NCBI RefSeq assembly: GCF_022878925.1
Contig: NZ_CP084631.1
Coordinates: 72,572-136,571, forward strand
Direction: 5' to 3'
DNA length: 64,000 nt
Source of the DNA: Caballeronia sp. TF1N1
GTDB taxonomy: Bacteria; Pseudomonadota; Gammaproteobacteria; Burkholderiales; Burkholderiaceae
The position numbers and the translations under genes were made by a program. Position 1 is the stretch's first letter; each line of letters opens with the position of its first letter. Under the pieces are notes generated by a model, which searched no databases, had not been told where the DNA came from, and worked only from the letters and a program-made list of their open reading frames with translations. Shown piece after piece: positions 34,410 through 44,058 of this stretch.

Positions 34410-36036
34410 TGATGAACGTCAGCGTGACATTGCGGTGCTCGGCGACGAGACGCGGCCCGGAGTGCGGCAAAGTCGCCCGCGCGGCGTCCTGACACCATGG
34501 CCCAGCCGATGTGGTGACCGTGTCCCGCGAGGATGACGCCGCCCTGTTGATGCGCGCGCAAAACTGACCCCCAGTGGGTCAGTTTCCGGTGCAAATCAAC
34601 AGCCGCCCTGCCCCGCCGACCCGGCGGCATAGAGTCCAGGCACAGGGACATTCTCTCCGTTCACGACCTGATGCTCCCGCGAGACCGCCAGGCCGCCCTC
34701 GGTGAAGACGATCCAGCTTTGAACCGGTCCGAGCGCATAGAACGGCCCCTTTCGAATCGGCTGCCTTGCATCGTTTGCGGAGCCTGCCAACGCGAGGCCA
34801 GCGTTGAACTCATCGGCGGCTGCGTTCAGTCCGGCCTTCGGCACCCCGATCTTCGCCGCAAGCCCGTCCAGGGATGAAGCTTCGTGATACAGGTCCTGCC
34901 GGGTGCGCTCGTAATCCTCAAGGTACGCGTAAGCGATGCCGGGCGCAGTCGAAACGAAGTTCGGCCAGCGCGAGAACAGTGCTGCCACGCGCTCGTCGAA
35001 GACGATGAATGCTTCCTTGTCCGGCTGACTAAGGACCTTCAGCTCCGGCTTGTCGAGCTCGTCGCCGAAGCGCGCGCCGTTGCGGTTGACCAGCATCGCG
35101 CCCGCCCTGAACAAAGCCGGCTCCGGCGCCAGCGACGAGGTCATGAACCGGGTAATGAACGGTCTGAACATCGCTAGCGGCAAATAGGCCAGCGCGAAGG
35201 CCATCGGCACGGTCAGGGGCGCGGTGTGGCGGCAGCCTCTTAAGCAGCGTCTCCTGCGCCGGGGCCTTGAACCGCATGCTGGGTCCCCACATCACATCGG
35301 GATTGCGAATCCACGCGCCGACGCTCGCGGCAATCGCATGTCCGTCGCCCGTGCTCGCCGGATTGACGGCGTCCACGTGCGCCACGTGCGGCAGGTTCTG
35401 CGCCTTGAGCGCGAAGCTTGCGCTGAAGTCGCCGCTCGCCAGGACGACGCCGCTCCGCGCGAAGTATTCCACGGGTCCGGAGGCATTGGATGCAACCAGG
35501 CCGACCACTTCGCCGTTATCGACGATCAGCGACTGAGCGCGCACGCCCGCTTGAATGTCGACGCCGAGGCGCCGGCACTCGCGCGACAAATAGTACGGAT
35601 ACGCCCGCGAGTTCGGCAGCACGTTATGCATACGAGGCTTTTGATGCGGAGGCTCGGGCATCGGGCCGTAGAAACTCAGACCGATGCCGATGAGCCACTC
35701 CGGCGTCTCTGGAATATGGTCGACGAGCACGCGGCGCAGTTCCAGGTTTTCCTTTACTGCAAGCTCGGGAGTCAGGAACAGCGACATGTCGCTGAAATGC
35801 TCGTCCGGCGTGTCGTGAATGCCTTTGCTTTTCTGGAAGCGGGTCCCCGAAGCGGTGATCGACCCGACGGACAAGCGCGTCGTGCCGCCGAGATGGGTGT
35901 TCTTCTCCAAAACGATGGTCTTCGCCCCCGCGCTGGCTGCCGCAGATGCCGCCGCAAGTCCGGACCCGCCTCCGCCCACGACAATCACGTCGGCGACGTG
36001 GCGGCGCAGGCCGCGAACACCAGATTCCGAGTGCAT
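34410..36036 (-). pseudogene. KstD-like FAD dehydrogenase, broken by a frameshift and a 57-bp insertion
   Basis: A KstD/fumarate-reductase-type flavoprotein (DVIVVGGGGSGLAAASAAA...TIVLEKNTHLGGTTRLSVGSI at the N-terminus). The start is ATG 36036 with GAGGAA upstream. The frame shifts near 35232: ETLLKRLPP continues as TAPLTVPMAFALAYLP in another frame. A second break is the 57-bp inverted-repeat insertion at 34545-34601 in the C-terminal motif GLYAAGSAGQGG, after which VILAGHGHHIGWAMVSGRRAGDFAALRAA resumes. After restoring both, the frame still runs into the LysR gene downstream without a stop. The protein is related to the intact flavoprotein at 22718-24484. Confidence 0.8.
34545..34601. mobile_element. 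57-bp IS21-like mini-element (both ends only) with a 7-bp target duplication
   Basis: The insert begins TGTTGAT and ends ATCAACA (perfect 7-bp termini). Internally it has AAACTGACCC (34561-34570) facing GGGTCAGTTT (34576-34585), like the repeated transposase-binding sites at IS21-family ends. It is flanked on both sides by GCCGCCC (34538-34544 and 34602-34608), a 7-bp duplication within the 4-8 bp range of IS21 elements. With the duplication it adds 64 bases to the flavoprotein gene and shifts its frame. It has no coding capacity, so it moved in trans or is an internally deleted relic. Confidence 0.75.
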
Positions 36037-36167
36037 CAAAGCGTTTCCTCTTCGTTGATGGAGTTGAGGCTATCTAAAGGTTGAACCGGCTTACGGACAA
36101 TTTCGCCCAGTAGGGCCATGTCCGACTCGAATGCAAAAAGCGTCGCGCGAGACCGTAGTCGCTTCGT

Positions 36168-37619
36168 TCAATCGATCTTGGAAAACCGAGGTCGCGCCTC
36201 GACTGACTCTGACGAAGACCTGAGAATCGACTCGCCGGCGAGCATGCCGAACACGCTCGATTTGGAGAGGCCGCCGGAATAGCCCGCCGCGCCGCCTTGT
36301 CCTTCGAGTCCCCCGGTGCAGGCACCGGCAGCGTAGAGCCCTGGTATCGGGTGATACGACCTGTCCAGAACGCGGGCTTGCGCGTCGGTCGCGATGCCGC
36401 CCACAGTGTAGGTGATGCCCGCACACAACTCGATCGCGTGAAACGGCGGGACGCGCAATGGCCAGGGCTTGTACACCGCAGTCGTGCGCGGCGGTTGGTC
36501 GCCAGGATTCCCCGTATTGCACATTGTGTTGAATGCCTCCACCGATTGAACGAGATGTCGAGGCTCAATACTCAGCGCACGCGCAAGCGCCTCGATCGAA
36601 TCCGCGGAGATCAGATTCCCGCCCGCAGTCAAAAGATTGGGATTCGCCGGCAAAATCCAGTCGCGGCCGGGACCGTTCCAAGCGGCATCGTCGAATACGA
36701 CGACGGAACTCAGCGGGTCATCCAGTCCTGCGATTGCGTTCGCGATAAAAACACCTCCAAGACCTTCGTCGCAGAATCGACGTCCGCGCTTGTCGACTAC
36801 CATTCCCGCCGTCGCCAGGGCATCAACGACTGGATAGGGCCACAGCCCCGGGTTCGTCATCGCCTGACGGTCGTGGACGTGCCCGTAAAAGCGATCGGTC
36901 CCGACCAGCTTCGCGCCAACTGCTTCTGCCATGAGAAGTCCAGCACCCGCCCCGGAGAGAGCATTGCGTTGCAGAAGGCGCTCCGGGGCCGCCGAGACGA
37001 ATCGCCGAAGCAGATCGAGATTGGCCTGGAATCCGCCGTCGGCAATCACGACATACTTGGCGCGGACGACACTTCGCTCGAACGCAGTGTTCGACCATTC
37101 GGCGCCTACGCATCGCCCCGCTTCCATGTGGAGACATTCAGCCTGTGCTCCCCGGATGAGTTGCCCGCCCTTCTCGAGCAGCCGTTGGCCGAGTGTGCGA
37201 AGCAGTACGTCGCCGGAACGTCCTCGCCAGTTAAGGCCTGTGCGGCGCATGCCCGGCGGCGCGAGCGAGTTGCGTCGCAGACCGTCAGGACCCGCCTTGA
37301 TTAGGCGAACCCCTTGGGCCGACAACCACGCCAGAGTTCGGCGGGCATTCTGCGTGAGCGCATTCGCGAGGGCGGAGTCCGCCGTGTTGCGGGTCACTCG
37401 CATCAGGTTGGAGCGCGTCCAGGCGGGGTCACCCGTCATGTCGTCCATCGCGATGTGGAAAAGACCACCGGTGTATCGGCTGTTGCACAGATAGGCCGCG
37501 TCCGTGCTCTTTTCCAGTACCGTGACCGTGAGACCGCCCTCAGCAACCTTGTTGGCCGCAACGAGCCCTGCGATCCCCGCTCCCACGACAAGCACGTCGC
37601 AAGTCGACTCCTGTGTCAT
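36168..37619 (-). CDS. FAD-dependent oxidoreductase, fumarate reductase/TcuA-like flavoprotein
   Basis: 483-aa flavoprotein. FAD motif LVVGAGIAGLVAANKVAEGG, then VLEKSTDAAYLCNSRYTGGLFHIAMDD. A C-terminal motif AGITYTVGGIATDAQARVLDRSYHPIPGLYAAGACTGGLEGQGGAAGYSGGLSKSSVFGMLAGE resembles TcuA (tricarballylate dehydrogenase) and fumarate-reductase-type subunits. ATG 37619 with GAGG 6 bases upstream is preferred over 37640. It follows a small two-helix membrane protein gene by 27 bases; the pair may form a membrane-linked dehydrogenase. The substrate is unknown. Confidence 0.8.
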   Translation of the reverse strand: MTQESTCDVLVVGAGIAGLVAANKVAEGGLTVTVLEKSTDAAYLCNSRYTGGLFHIAMDDMTGDPAWTRSNLMRVTRNTADSALANALTQNARRTLAWLSAQGVRLIKAGPDGLRRNSLAPPGMRRTGLNWRGRSGDVLLRTLGQRLLEKGGQLIRGAQAECLHMEAGRCVGAEWSNTAFERSVVRAKYVVIADGGFQANLDLLRRFVSAAPERLLQRNALSGAGAGLLMAEAVGAKLVGTDRFYGHVHDRQAMTNPGLWPYPVVDALATAGMVVDKRGRRFCDEGLGGVFIANAIAGLDDPLSSVVVFDDAAWNGPGRDWILPANPNLLTAGGNLISADSIEALARALSIEPRHLVQSVEAFNTMCNTGNPGDQPPRTTAVYKPWPLRVPPFHAIELCAGITYTVGGIATDAQARVLDRSYHPIPGLYAAGACTGGLEGQGGAAGYSGGLSKSSVFGMLAGESILRSSSESVEARPRFSKID

Positions 37620-37646
37620 GACATCCTCTGGAGGCCGCATCCGAGC

Positions 37647-37892
37647 CTAGTATTTAGGCAACAACGTATCGGCGATAATTTTCAAAACCTCGACGTAGCT
37701 CATCAAAATGATGAAAACCCCTGCCGCGCCGACGATCGACGCGGGGTAAAGCCAAAGCGTCGTGGTTGCGTAACCTGCGTACGCCATGAGCAAGAACGTG
37801 CACAGTGCGACGATTACCGCAAGCGCAGTTCCCTTACCCACGAGGAACTGAACGACTGGATACGAAGGCGGCCTGTAATCGGGTTGGTTCAC
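37647..37892 (-). CDS. Small two-helix membrane protein
   Basis: 81-aa protein (VNQPDYRPPSYPVVQFLVGKG...) with two hydrophobic helices (ALAVIVALCTFLLMAYAGYATTTLW and ASIVGAAGVFIILMSYVEVLKII). The GTG start at 37892 is chosen because GGAG lies 5 bases upstream and the protein then begins just before the first helix; an upstream ATG would add a non-hydrophobic, Arg-rich tail. It may anchor or pass electrons for the adjacent flavoprotein (inference from a 27-base gap). I cannot name the family. Confidence 0.6.
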   Translation of the reverse strand: MNQPDYRPPSYPVVQFLVGKGTALAVIVALCTFLLMAYAGYATTTLWLYPASIVGAAGVFIILMSYVEVLKIIADTLLPKY

Positions 37893-38750
37893 TTGAGCTC
37901 CGAAGCAAAAGAGGCCCCCGTTGGGCGTTTCAAAAGCTCGGATGGCTGCTATAAGATGCATGATCACGCATCCGCTCGCAGCCTTTGCGATGAGCAGCGG
38001 CTTTCGCCTCAAGCCTTTACTTCCTGGCCTTAACGCATGTCTCCGATCTTTCTCGACGGCTTGGGACCGTGTGTATGATTGAGTATGCGGCAAGCGCTAT
38101 GCCCATACCAATGAATAATCTTTCTGCGCTATATGGTTTTCTTCATGGCTCGGCGACACACGCGAGATTTGGGCGCCTTGCCTGCGCAAACGTCAGGCGT
38201 TGCGACGTCGTGAATTTGTCTACAACTGAAAGTATCTGCATTTGCCGTCAAAGCCGGAGTTAGAGTCCAAGTCGGTGAGTGCAAGCCACCGATAACTCAT
38301 GCGCAGCAGGATGACGTGCATCGAAAGTGAGGGATGCCGAGAATTATATGGGTCGGAAGAAAATATCATTTTACAAAGCATGAGTGCTGCGCATATAACC
38401 ACTTTCATGGGATCAGCGAGAGTATCGTATTCTTTCTGGCCAATCCCTGTTACTTAAATCGCTGATTGTGCACTACCGCTTAGTGGCGATCCCCTTGATA
38501 TTCAAGCGAGCAAATTCATGCAAACAAAAAGGGGGAAATAAAGCGTGCGTCTCGAAATTTGGCAAGTAGAACACGCAGGATAATATCGATTTCAATCTTT
38601 CGACAAAAAACACGAGCGAAGCTCGATGACACCAACGGCGACAATCAAGACCCTGGATGGCTTCGACTTCGCAGCTGTCAACGTCGGACTCAATTTCCTC
38701 AGAATCGTCGAAGTAAATTTCCCCCACCCTCTGTATTTGCGGTGATCAGC
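37893..38750. other. Intergenic stretch holding an orphan promoter-like sequence
   Basis: No convincing coding sequence. The part after 38420 is AT-richer than its surroundings, and a minus-strand frame (38473-38727) has no recognisable domain. The notable element is the mhb-promoter-like sequence at 38341-38420, listed separately. The stretch ends at IS21 remnants. Confidence 0.5.
38341..38420 (+). promoter_or_regulatory. Diverged copy of the mhbD operator/promoter with no gene downstream
   Basis: Aligned without gaps to 27411-27470, this sequence is identical at 47 of 60 positions. The shared parts include ATATGGGT, GAAGAAAAT, CATTTTAC, the dyad arms (CAT-N10-ATG here), GAGTGCTGC/GGGTGCTGC and ATATAA. 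The match continues with one gap through TTTCATGG. In the intact cluster the gene starts about 50 bases further on; here only anonymous DNA and IS21 remnants follow. Confidence 0.65.
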
Positions 38751-38756
38751 CGCTGA

Positions 38757-39700
<944 letters not shown>

Positions 39701-39815
39701 CTATTGTGATTGCAATACAAAATATTCGCTTGCACCGTCTTTTGCGTTTATCATTTCGATGTACGATCCAGATTCGCGCCCACCATTAACCGTCATATCC
39801 GTTGGTCCAGAGCTA
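39701..39815 (-). pseudogene. C-terminal fragment of an unknown gene, cut by an IS insertion
   Basis: The frame entering from the left end of the IS110/IS256 block reads SGPTDMTVNGGRESGSYIEM...EYFVLQSQ and stops at 39701. Its composition looks like real coding sequence. The remaining 5' part was not found at the other edge of the element (43964 onward), so a deletion or rearrangement followed the insertion. Confidence 0.4.
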
Positions 39816-41235
39816 GAGCTATCGTCAAGAGTAATGGAATGGACGCCCCCACCCGAAACGGCATCGATGTGCCAAAGTGGAAGTGTCAATGCAACCACTT
39901 GAATGAGGGGAGCGTCCATCATGAAGGTTACGACAGTTGGCATCGATCTGGCGAAGAACGTTTTTTCCGTCCATGGTGTAAATGAGCATGGCCGAACTGT
40001 TCTGAGGAAAGTGCTCAAGCGGAATCACGTTGCGGAGTTCTTCGCCAACCTTCCGGCCTGTGTGATCGGGATGGAGGCATGTGCTAGCGCACACTACTGG
40101 GCTCGCAAACTGCAGGCCATGGGTCACACAGTAAGATTAATCGCACCCCAGTTTGTCAAACCGTACGTGAAGACGAACAAGAATGACGCGGCCGATGCCG
40201 AAGCAATCTGCGAGGCAGTCGCGCGACCGAACATGCGTTTCGTGCCAGTTAAGACCATCGAGCAGCAATCGGTGTTGTCGCTGCATCGCGTACGCCAGGG
40301 TTTTGTCCGGGCACGAACGGCGCAGGCCAACCAGATTCGCGGACTGCTCGCTGAATTCGGGATCGCTGTTCCAAAGGGAATCGGGTATCTCAATCGTCAG
40401 GTACCTGAGCTGATAGAAGATGCGGAAAACGAACTAACAGGCTCGTTTCGATTGCTCATCCAGCGCCTCATGGACCATCTGAAGGAGCTTGACAGGCAGG
40501 TCCGGGAGCTCGAGGCGCAGATTCAGGCCTGGCACCGTAGTGACGACACGAGTCGACGGCTCGCGCGTGTCCCGGGCATCGGGCCACTTACCGCAAGCGC
40601 GCTTGTCGCATCTGTCGGTGACGCGAAGAGCTTCCGGAACTCCCGGCAGCTTGCGGCGTGGCTCGGTCTGGTACCCCGACAGAACTCCAGCGGCGGCAAG
40701 AACGTGCTGCTTGGAATCAGTAAGCGCGGTGATACCTACCTGCGAACATTGCTGATCCACGGCGCGCGCTCGCTGCTGCAGGTTGCCAAACGCAAGGAAT
40801 GCAAGGGCGGCTGGCTGAGTGGCCTGCTGCAGCGGCGGAACGCGAATGTCGCCGCCGTCGCGATCGCGAATAAGAATGCGCGGATCGTCTGGGCGCTGTT
40901 GGTCCACGGCCGCGAGTTTCACCCTGATTACCACGCGCCTGCAGCGACCGCGTAACCATCTGCCGCATGCTTACCGCTCAACCGCCAGCAGGAGACTACA
41001 GCCGATTGCTCAGGCGATCATGACGTGATGGCGAGACAGGTTAGACCGTGGCTGGGAAACTCTGGGTACACCAATGTGCGCGAAAGCACGCAAGAGTGAT
41101 GAGAGTCCGGCCAGCATATTCCATCAGGGACAGCCGGCCGTGGGCCGGATAGCGAAGTCCGGATGCATGGCTGCAATCATTACCTGCCCGACGTTACGAA
41201 CGAGAGCTTGGCAAGCCGGGGCGTCCATGCATGGT
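39816..41235 (+). mobile_element. IS1111-type (IS110 family) insertion sequence, copy 1
   Basis: The segment 39816-41323 recurs almost identically at 53684-55191. The left part carries ATGGACGCCCCC (39839-39850) and the right part GGGGCGTCCAT (41218-41228): these are subterminal inverted repeats inside the ends, as in the IS1111 subgroup. The left boundary lies just after GAGCTA and the right boundary just before GGTGTATGGG. Both are pieces of the terminal repeat of an IS256-family element, so that repeat was the target. Confidence 0.75.
39921..40955 (+). CDS. IS110-family (IS1111 group) transposase
   Basis: 344-aa DEDD transposase. The N-terminal RuvC-like domain has GIDLAKNVFSVHG (first Asp), GMEACASAHYWAR (Glu) and KNDAADAEAICEA (paired Asp). 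The C-terminal Transposase_20 domain has RLARVPGIGPLTASALVASVGDAKSFRNSRQLAAWLGLVPRQNSSGGK with the conserved Ser. ATG 39921 is preceded by GAGGGG. Identical in protein sequence to the copy at 53789-54823. Confidence 0.92.
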   Translation: MKVTTVGIDLAKNVFSVHGVNEHGRTVLRKVLKRNHVAEFFANLPACVIGMEACASAHYWARKLQAMGHTVRLIAPQFVKPYVKTNKNDAADAEAICEAVARPNMRFVPVKTIEQQSVLSLHRVRQGFVRARTAQANQIRGLLAEFGIAVPKGIGYLNRQVPELIEDAENELTGSFRLLIQRLMDHLKELDRQVRELEAQIQAWHRSDDTSRRLARVPGIGPLTASALVASVGDAKSFRNSRQLAAWLGLVPRQNSSGGKNVLLGISKRGDTYLRTLLIHGARSLLQVAKRKECKGGWLSGLLQRRNANVAAVAIANKNARIVWALLVHGREFHPDYHAPAATA

Positions 41236-41323
41236 GTATGGGCAGCTTGATAGCGTTCGGACTTTAGGCGGCGAGTTTCTGCTGACCCGGTTGATCGCCT
41301 TGCACCGGTTCGCCGTCCCTGAA

Positions 41324-42691
41324 GAACCTGTCCGCATTTTTGTGTGCGAGGCGGTAAGCGGAGTCACCCGCGTGCGTTGGTAAAACGCTCTCCAAACAAG
41401 ATGGCAAACTGGTTCATCGCGGACGACCAGTCGAACGCCGCGCGTACTGACTTTGCCAGCACGTTGCGCAATGCCAGCCACAGCAGCTTGATGGCGGCCT
41501 CGTCATTGGGGAAGTGGCCGCGTGTCTTGATGATCTTGCGTAGTTGCATGTTCAGACTCTCGATGGCGTTTGTGGTGTAGACGACACGGCGTATGTCCGG
41601 CGGAAACACGAAGAACGGTGTGACGTTCTCCCACGCCCGTCGCCACGACTGCACGATAGTCGGATACTTCGCACCCCACGGGCCTTCGGCAAAGGCCTCC
41701 AGGGCCTGCTGAGCGGCCTGTTCACTCGCGGCGGCATAGACCGGCCGCAGCGCTGCGGCCACGCTCTTGCGGTCCTTGTAGCTGGCGTACTCCAGACTGT
41801 TGCGGATCAGATGCACGATGCAGGTCTGCACGGCCGTGCGCGGGTACGCCGTGCCAATTGCCTCAGCCAGTCCCTTCAGGCCGTCGACCACCGCGATCAG
41901 GATGTCCTGGCAGCCCCGGGTCTTCAGTTCGTTGAACACTTTCAGCCAGAACTTCGCACCTTCGGTCTGTTCGATCCACAGGCCGAGCACATCGCGCTGG
42001 CCGTCGGCCTGAATGCCCAGCGCCAGATACACCGCCTTGTTGCTCACCACGCCGTCGCCACGGATCTTCACACGCAGCGCGTCGAAGAACACCACCGGGT
42101 ACATCGGCTCAAGCGGACGGCTTTGCCAGGCGAGCGCTTCAGCCATGACTTCGTCGGTGACCGAGCTGATGAAATCGGGCGAAACCTCGGTGCCATAGGC
42201 TTCGGCCAGAAACGCCTGGATCTCGCGCACACTCATGCCGCGCGCGTACATGGCGATGATGCGCTCGTCGAAACCGGTAAAACGGCGCTCGTGTTTCGGA
42301 ATCAGGATGGGTTCAAAACCGCCGTCACGATCACGCGGCAGATCGACCCTGAGCGGGCCATAATCGGTGATGAGCGTCTTGCCGCTGGCGCCGTTACGTT
42401 CGTTGTCCTGGCCGTCGGGTTTCGGCTGCCCCGCCAGGTAGCCCAGATGCATCTTCATCTCGGCGCCCATCGCGCGCTCGATGAGTGCCTTGTTGAACGC
42501 CAGCATCAGGTCCTGGACCTCGGTGGGCGTCATCGGGCCTTTGACCAGGTCATCCAGCAGACCTTCCGGAAGGGCAGGCAGCGGCCCTCGGGCCGCTGCC
42601 TGAGAAGCGACGGTGCGTTTCTTCTTCATCGGCATATCCATGACTTTTACCTCTCATAATATGCCTCGCCCACAGAATTACGGATAGGTCC
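41324..42691 (-). mobile_element. IS256-family element (type A), intact, nested
   Basis: 1368-bp element bounded by related ends (GAACCTGTCCG at 41324 and CGGATAGGTCC ending at 42691 are imperfect inverted repeats) and flanked by the 8-bp duplication TCCCTGAA (41316-41323 and 42692-42699). The size of the duplication is as expected for the family. It interrupts the type B IS256 transposase near its C-terminus. Confidence 0.85.
41364..42641 (-). CDS. IS256-family transposase (type A)
   Basis: 425-aa mutator-type transposase. The N-terminal region carries PMTPTEVQDLMLAFNKALIERAMGAEMKMHLGY. The catalytic DDE domain has YPVVFFDALRVKIRGDG (first Asp), DILIAVVDGLKGLAEAI (second Asp), the conserved CIVHLIRNSLEYAS motif and VVYTTNAIESLNMQLRK with the final Glu. 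Length is standard. AGAGG precedes the ATG at 42641. Confidence 0.92.
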   Translation of the reverse strand: MDMPMKKKRTVASQAAARGPLPALPEGLLDDLVKGPMTPTEVQDLMLAFNKALIERAMGAEMKMHLGYLAGQPKPDGQDNERNGASGKTLITDYGPLRVDLPRDRDGGFEPILIPKHERRFTGFDERIIAMYARGMSVREIQAFLAEAYGTEVSPDFISSVTDEVMAEALAWQSRPLEPMYPVVFFDALRVKIRGDGVVSNKAVYLALGIQADGQRDVLGLWIEQTEGAKFWLKVFNELKTRGCQDILIAVVDGLKGLAEAIGTAYPRTAVQTCIVHLIRNSLEYASYKDRKSVAAALRPVYAAASEQAAQQALEAFAEGPWGAKYPTIVQSWRRAWENVTPFFVFPPDIRRVVYTTNAIESLNMQLRKIIKTRGHFPNDEAAIKLLWLALRNVLAKSVRAAFDWSSAMNQFAILFGERFTNARG

Positions 42692-44058
42692 TCCCTGAAG
42701 GCAATGCCCTCCAGCAACAGCTTGATCTGTTCGGGGCCGTTGATACGGCGCCAGGTTTTCTCGGCTTCCTCGATCAGCTTGAATGCCAGACCGAGGAAGG
42801 TTGGTCGCGACACGCAGTTGCGGGTGCGAGTCGTGCGGTGGCGCACGGTCGCGAATGTCGACTCAATCGCATTCGTGGTGCGCAAATGCTGCCAGTGCTC
42901 GGCCGGGAAGTCGTAAAAGGCCAACAGGCTCTCCCGATCCTTCTTCAGCGTTTCGGTCGCCTTCGGATATTTCGCTGCATAGACCGTTACGAAACGATCG
43001 AATGCGGCGTACGCATCGGCGCGTGTCGCGGCCATCCAGATCGCCTGCAAATCCGCCTTGGCGCGCCCCTGTTGCGACTTCGGCAGCGCGTTGAGCACGT
43101 TGCCCATCTTATGGAACCAGCAGCGCTGGCCGCGCGTTGCAGGAAATACTTCCTCCAGTGCGGCCCAGAAGCCCATCGCGCCATCGCCGACGGCCAGCAG
43201 CGGGCCGTCTTGCAGGCCACGCGCTTTCAGATCGAGCAGCAGCTCCTGCCACGACGCCTTCGATTCGCGATACCCGTCATCGCCACACGCTCCTTGCGCC
43301 CATCCGGTCTCACGCCGATGATCACAAGCAGGCACTGACTGACCGTCCGAGTTCTCACTACGCAGGCCGGTATGAATGCCGTCGACCCACCAATACACGT
43401 AGCGCGACTTCGACAGATCACGCCGGCTCCAACTGGCATGCTCATCGGCCCACTGCGCCTTCAGACGACTTACTACGTTCGCCGATAACCCCTTTGCATC
43501 CTCGCCCAGCAACACGCTCAGCGCCTCGCTCATGTCGCCCGTCGAGATGCCCTTCAGATACAGCCACGGCAGCGCGGCGCTCACGCGCGGCGACTTGCGC
43601 ACGTACGGTGGAACAATCGATGAATTGAATTTCACACCCGATCCTGATCGATCTCGAACCTTCGGAACCTTTACCGGAATTGGCCCAGCCGCCCTCAACA
43701 CTTCGCGCTCCAGCAACGTGGACAACTCCGCTTCGATTGCCTGCTGGATCACCTGCCGCGCTCCGTGCTGTACCAGCTCGTCCAGGCCCAGACCCAGACC
43801 GACTTCCGATAGACCGACGACTTCTTTTCCCGTAAGCTTGCTCATGGTGGATGGTTTGTTGTTTGCTGGTTTCCGACTTCGACAATCAGATTCTCAGCTG
43901 AAACCTCCACCGCCTTCAATCTCCCGCCTCAAATCCGCTGTACACCAGTTCCGACTTTAGCTCGCAATTTTGGAGACGCACCGGGTCACGTGATTAAAGT
44001 GTTTTGCACACAAGCCGTTATTAAGGCGAACGTCATCTCGTAGTGGAAAAAGAATCGA

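Larger units (their letters stand above)
41264..43845 (-). pseudogene. IS256-family transposase (type B), decayed and interrupted
   Basis: Starts MSKLTGKEVVGLSEVGLGLGLDELVQHGARQVIQQAIEAELSTLLER. About 21 codons are then missing relative to the copy at 55133-56399. A garbled stretch (SVPACDHRRETGWAQGACGDD) replaces the normal LLVIIGVKPDGSKERVAIGD, pointing to two opposite frameshifts. The catalytic region is otherwise readable (YWWVDGIHTG, AVGDGAMGFW, RTTNAIESTFATVRHRT). The gene is split at FR/DGEPV by a nested IS (41324-42691); the last 20 codons lie at 41264-41323. Confidence 0.8.
41236..43963 (-). mobile_element. IS256-family element (type B), degenerate, with another IS nested inside
   Basis: Main body of an IS256-family element. 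The right end is TAGCTC at 43958-43963, and the left terminal repeat is split by the IS1111-type element (GAGCTA at 39816, remainder GGTGTATGGG at 41233). A second IS256-family element (41324-42691) sits in its 3' coding region with an 8-bp duplication. No target duplication is seen between 39815 and 43964, unlike the related element at 53684-56518. Confidence 0.7.
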
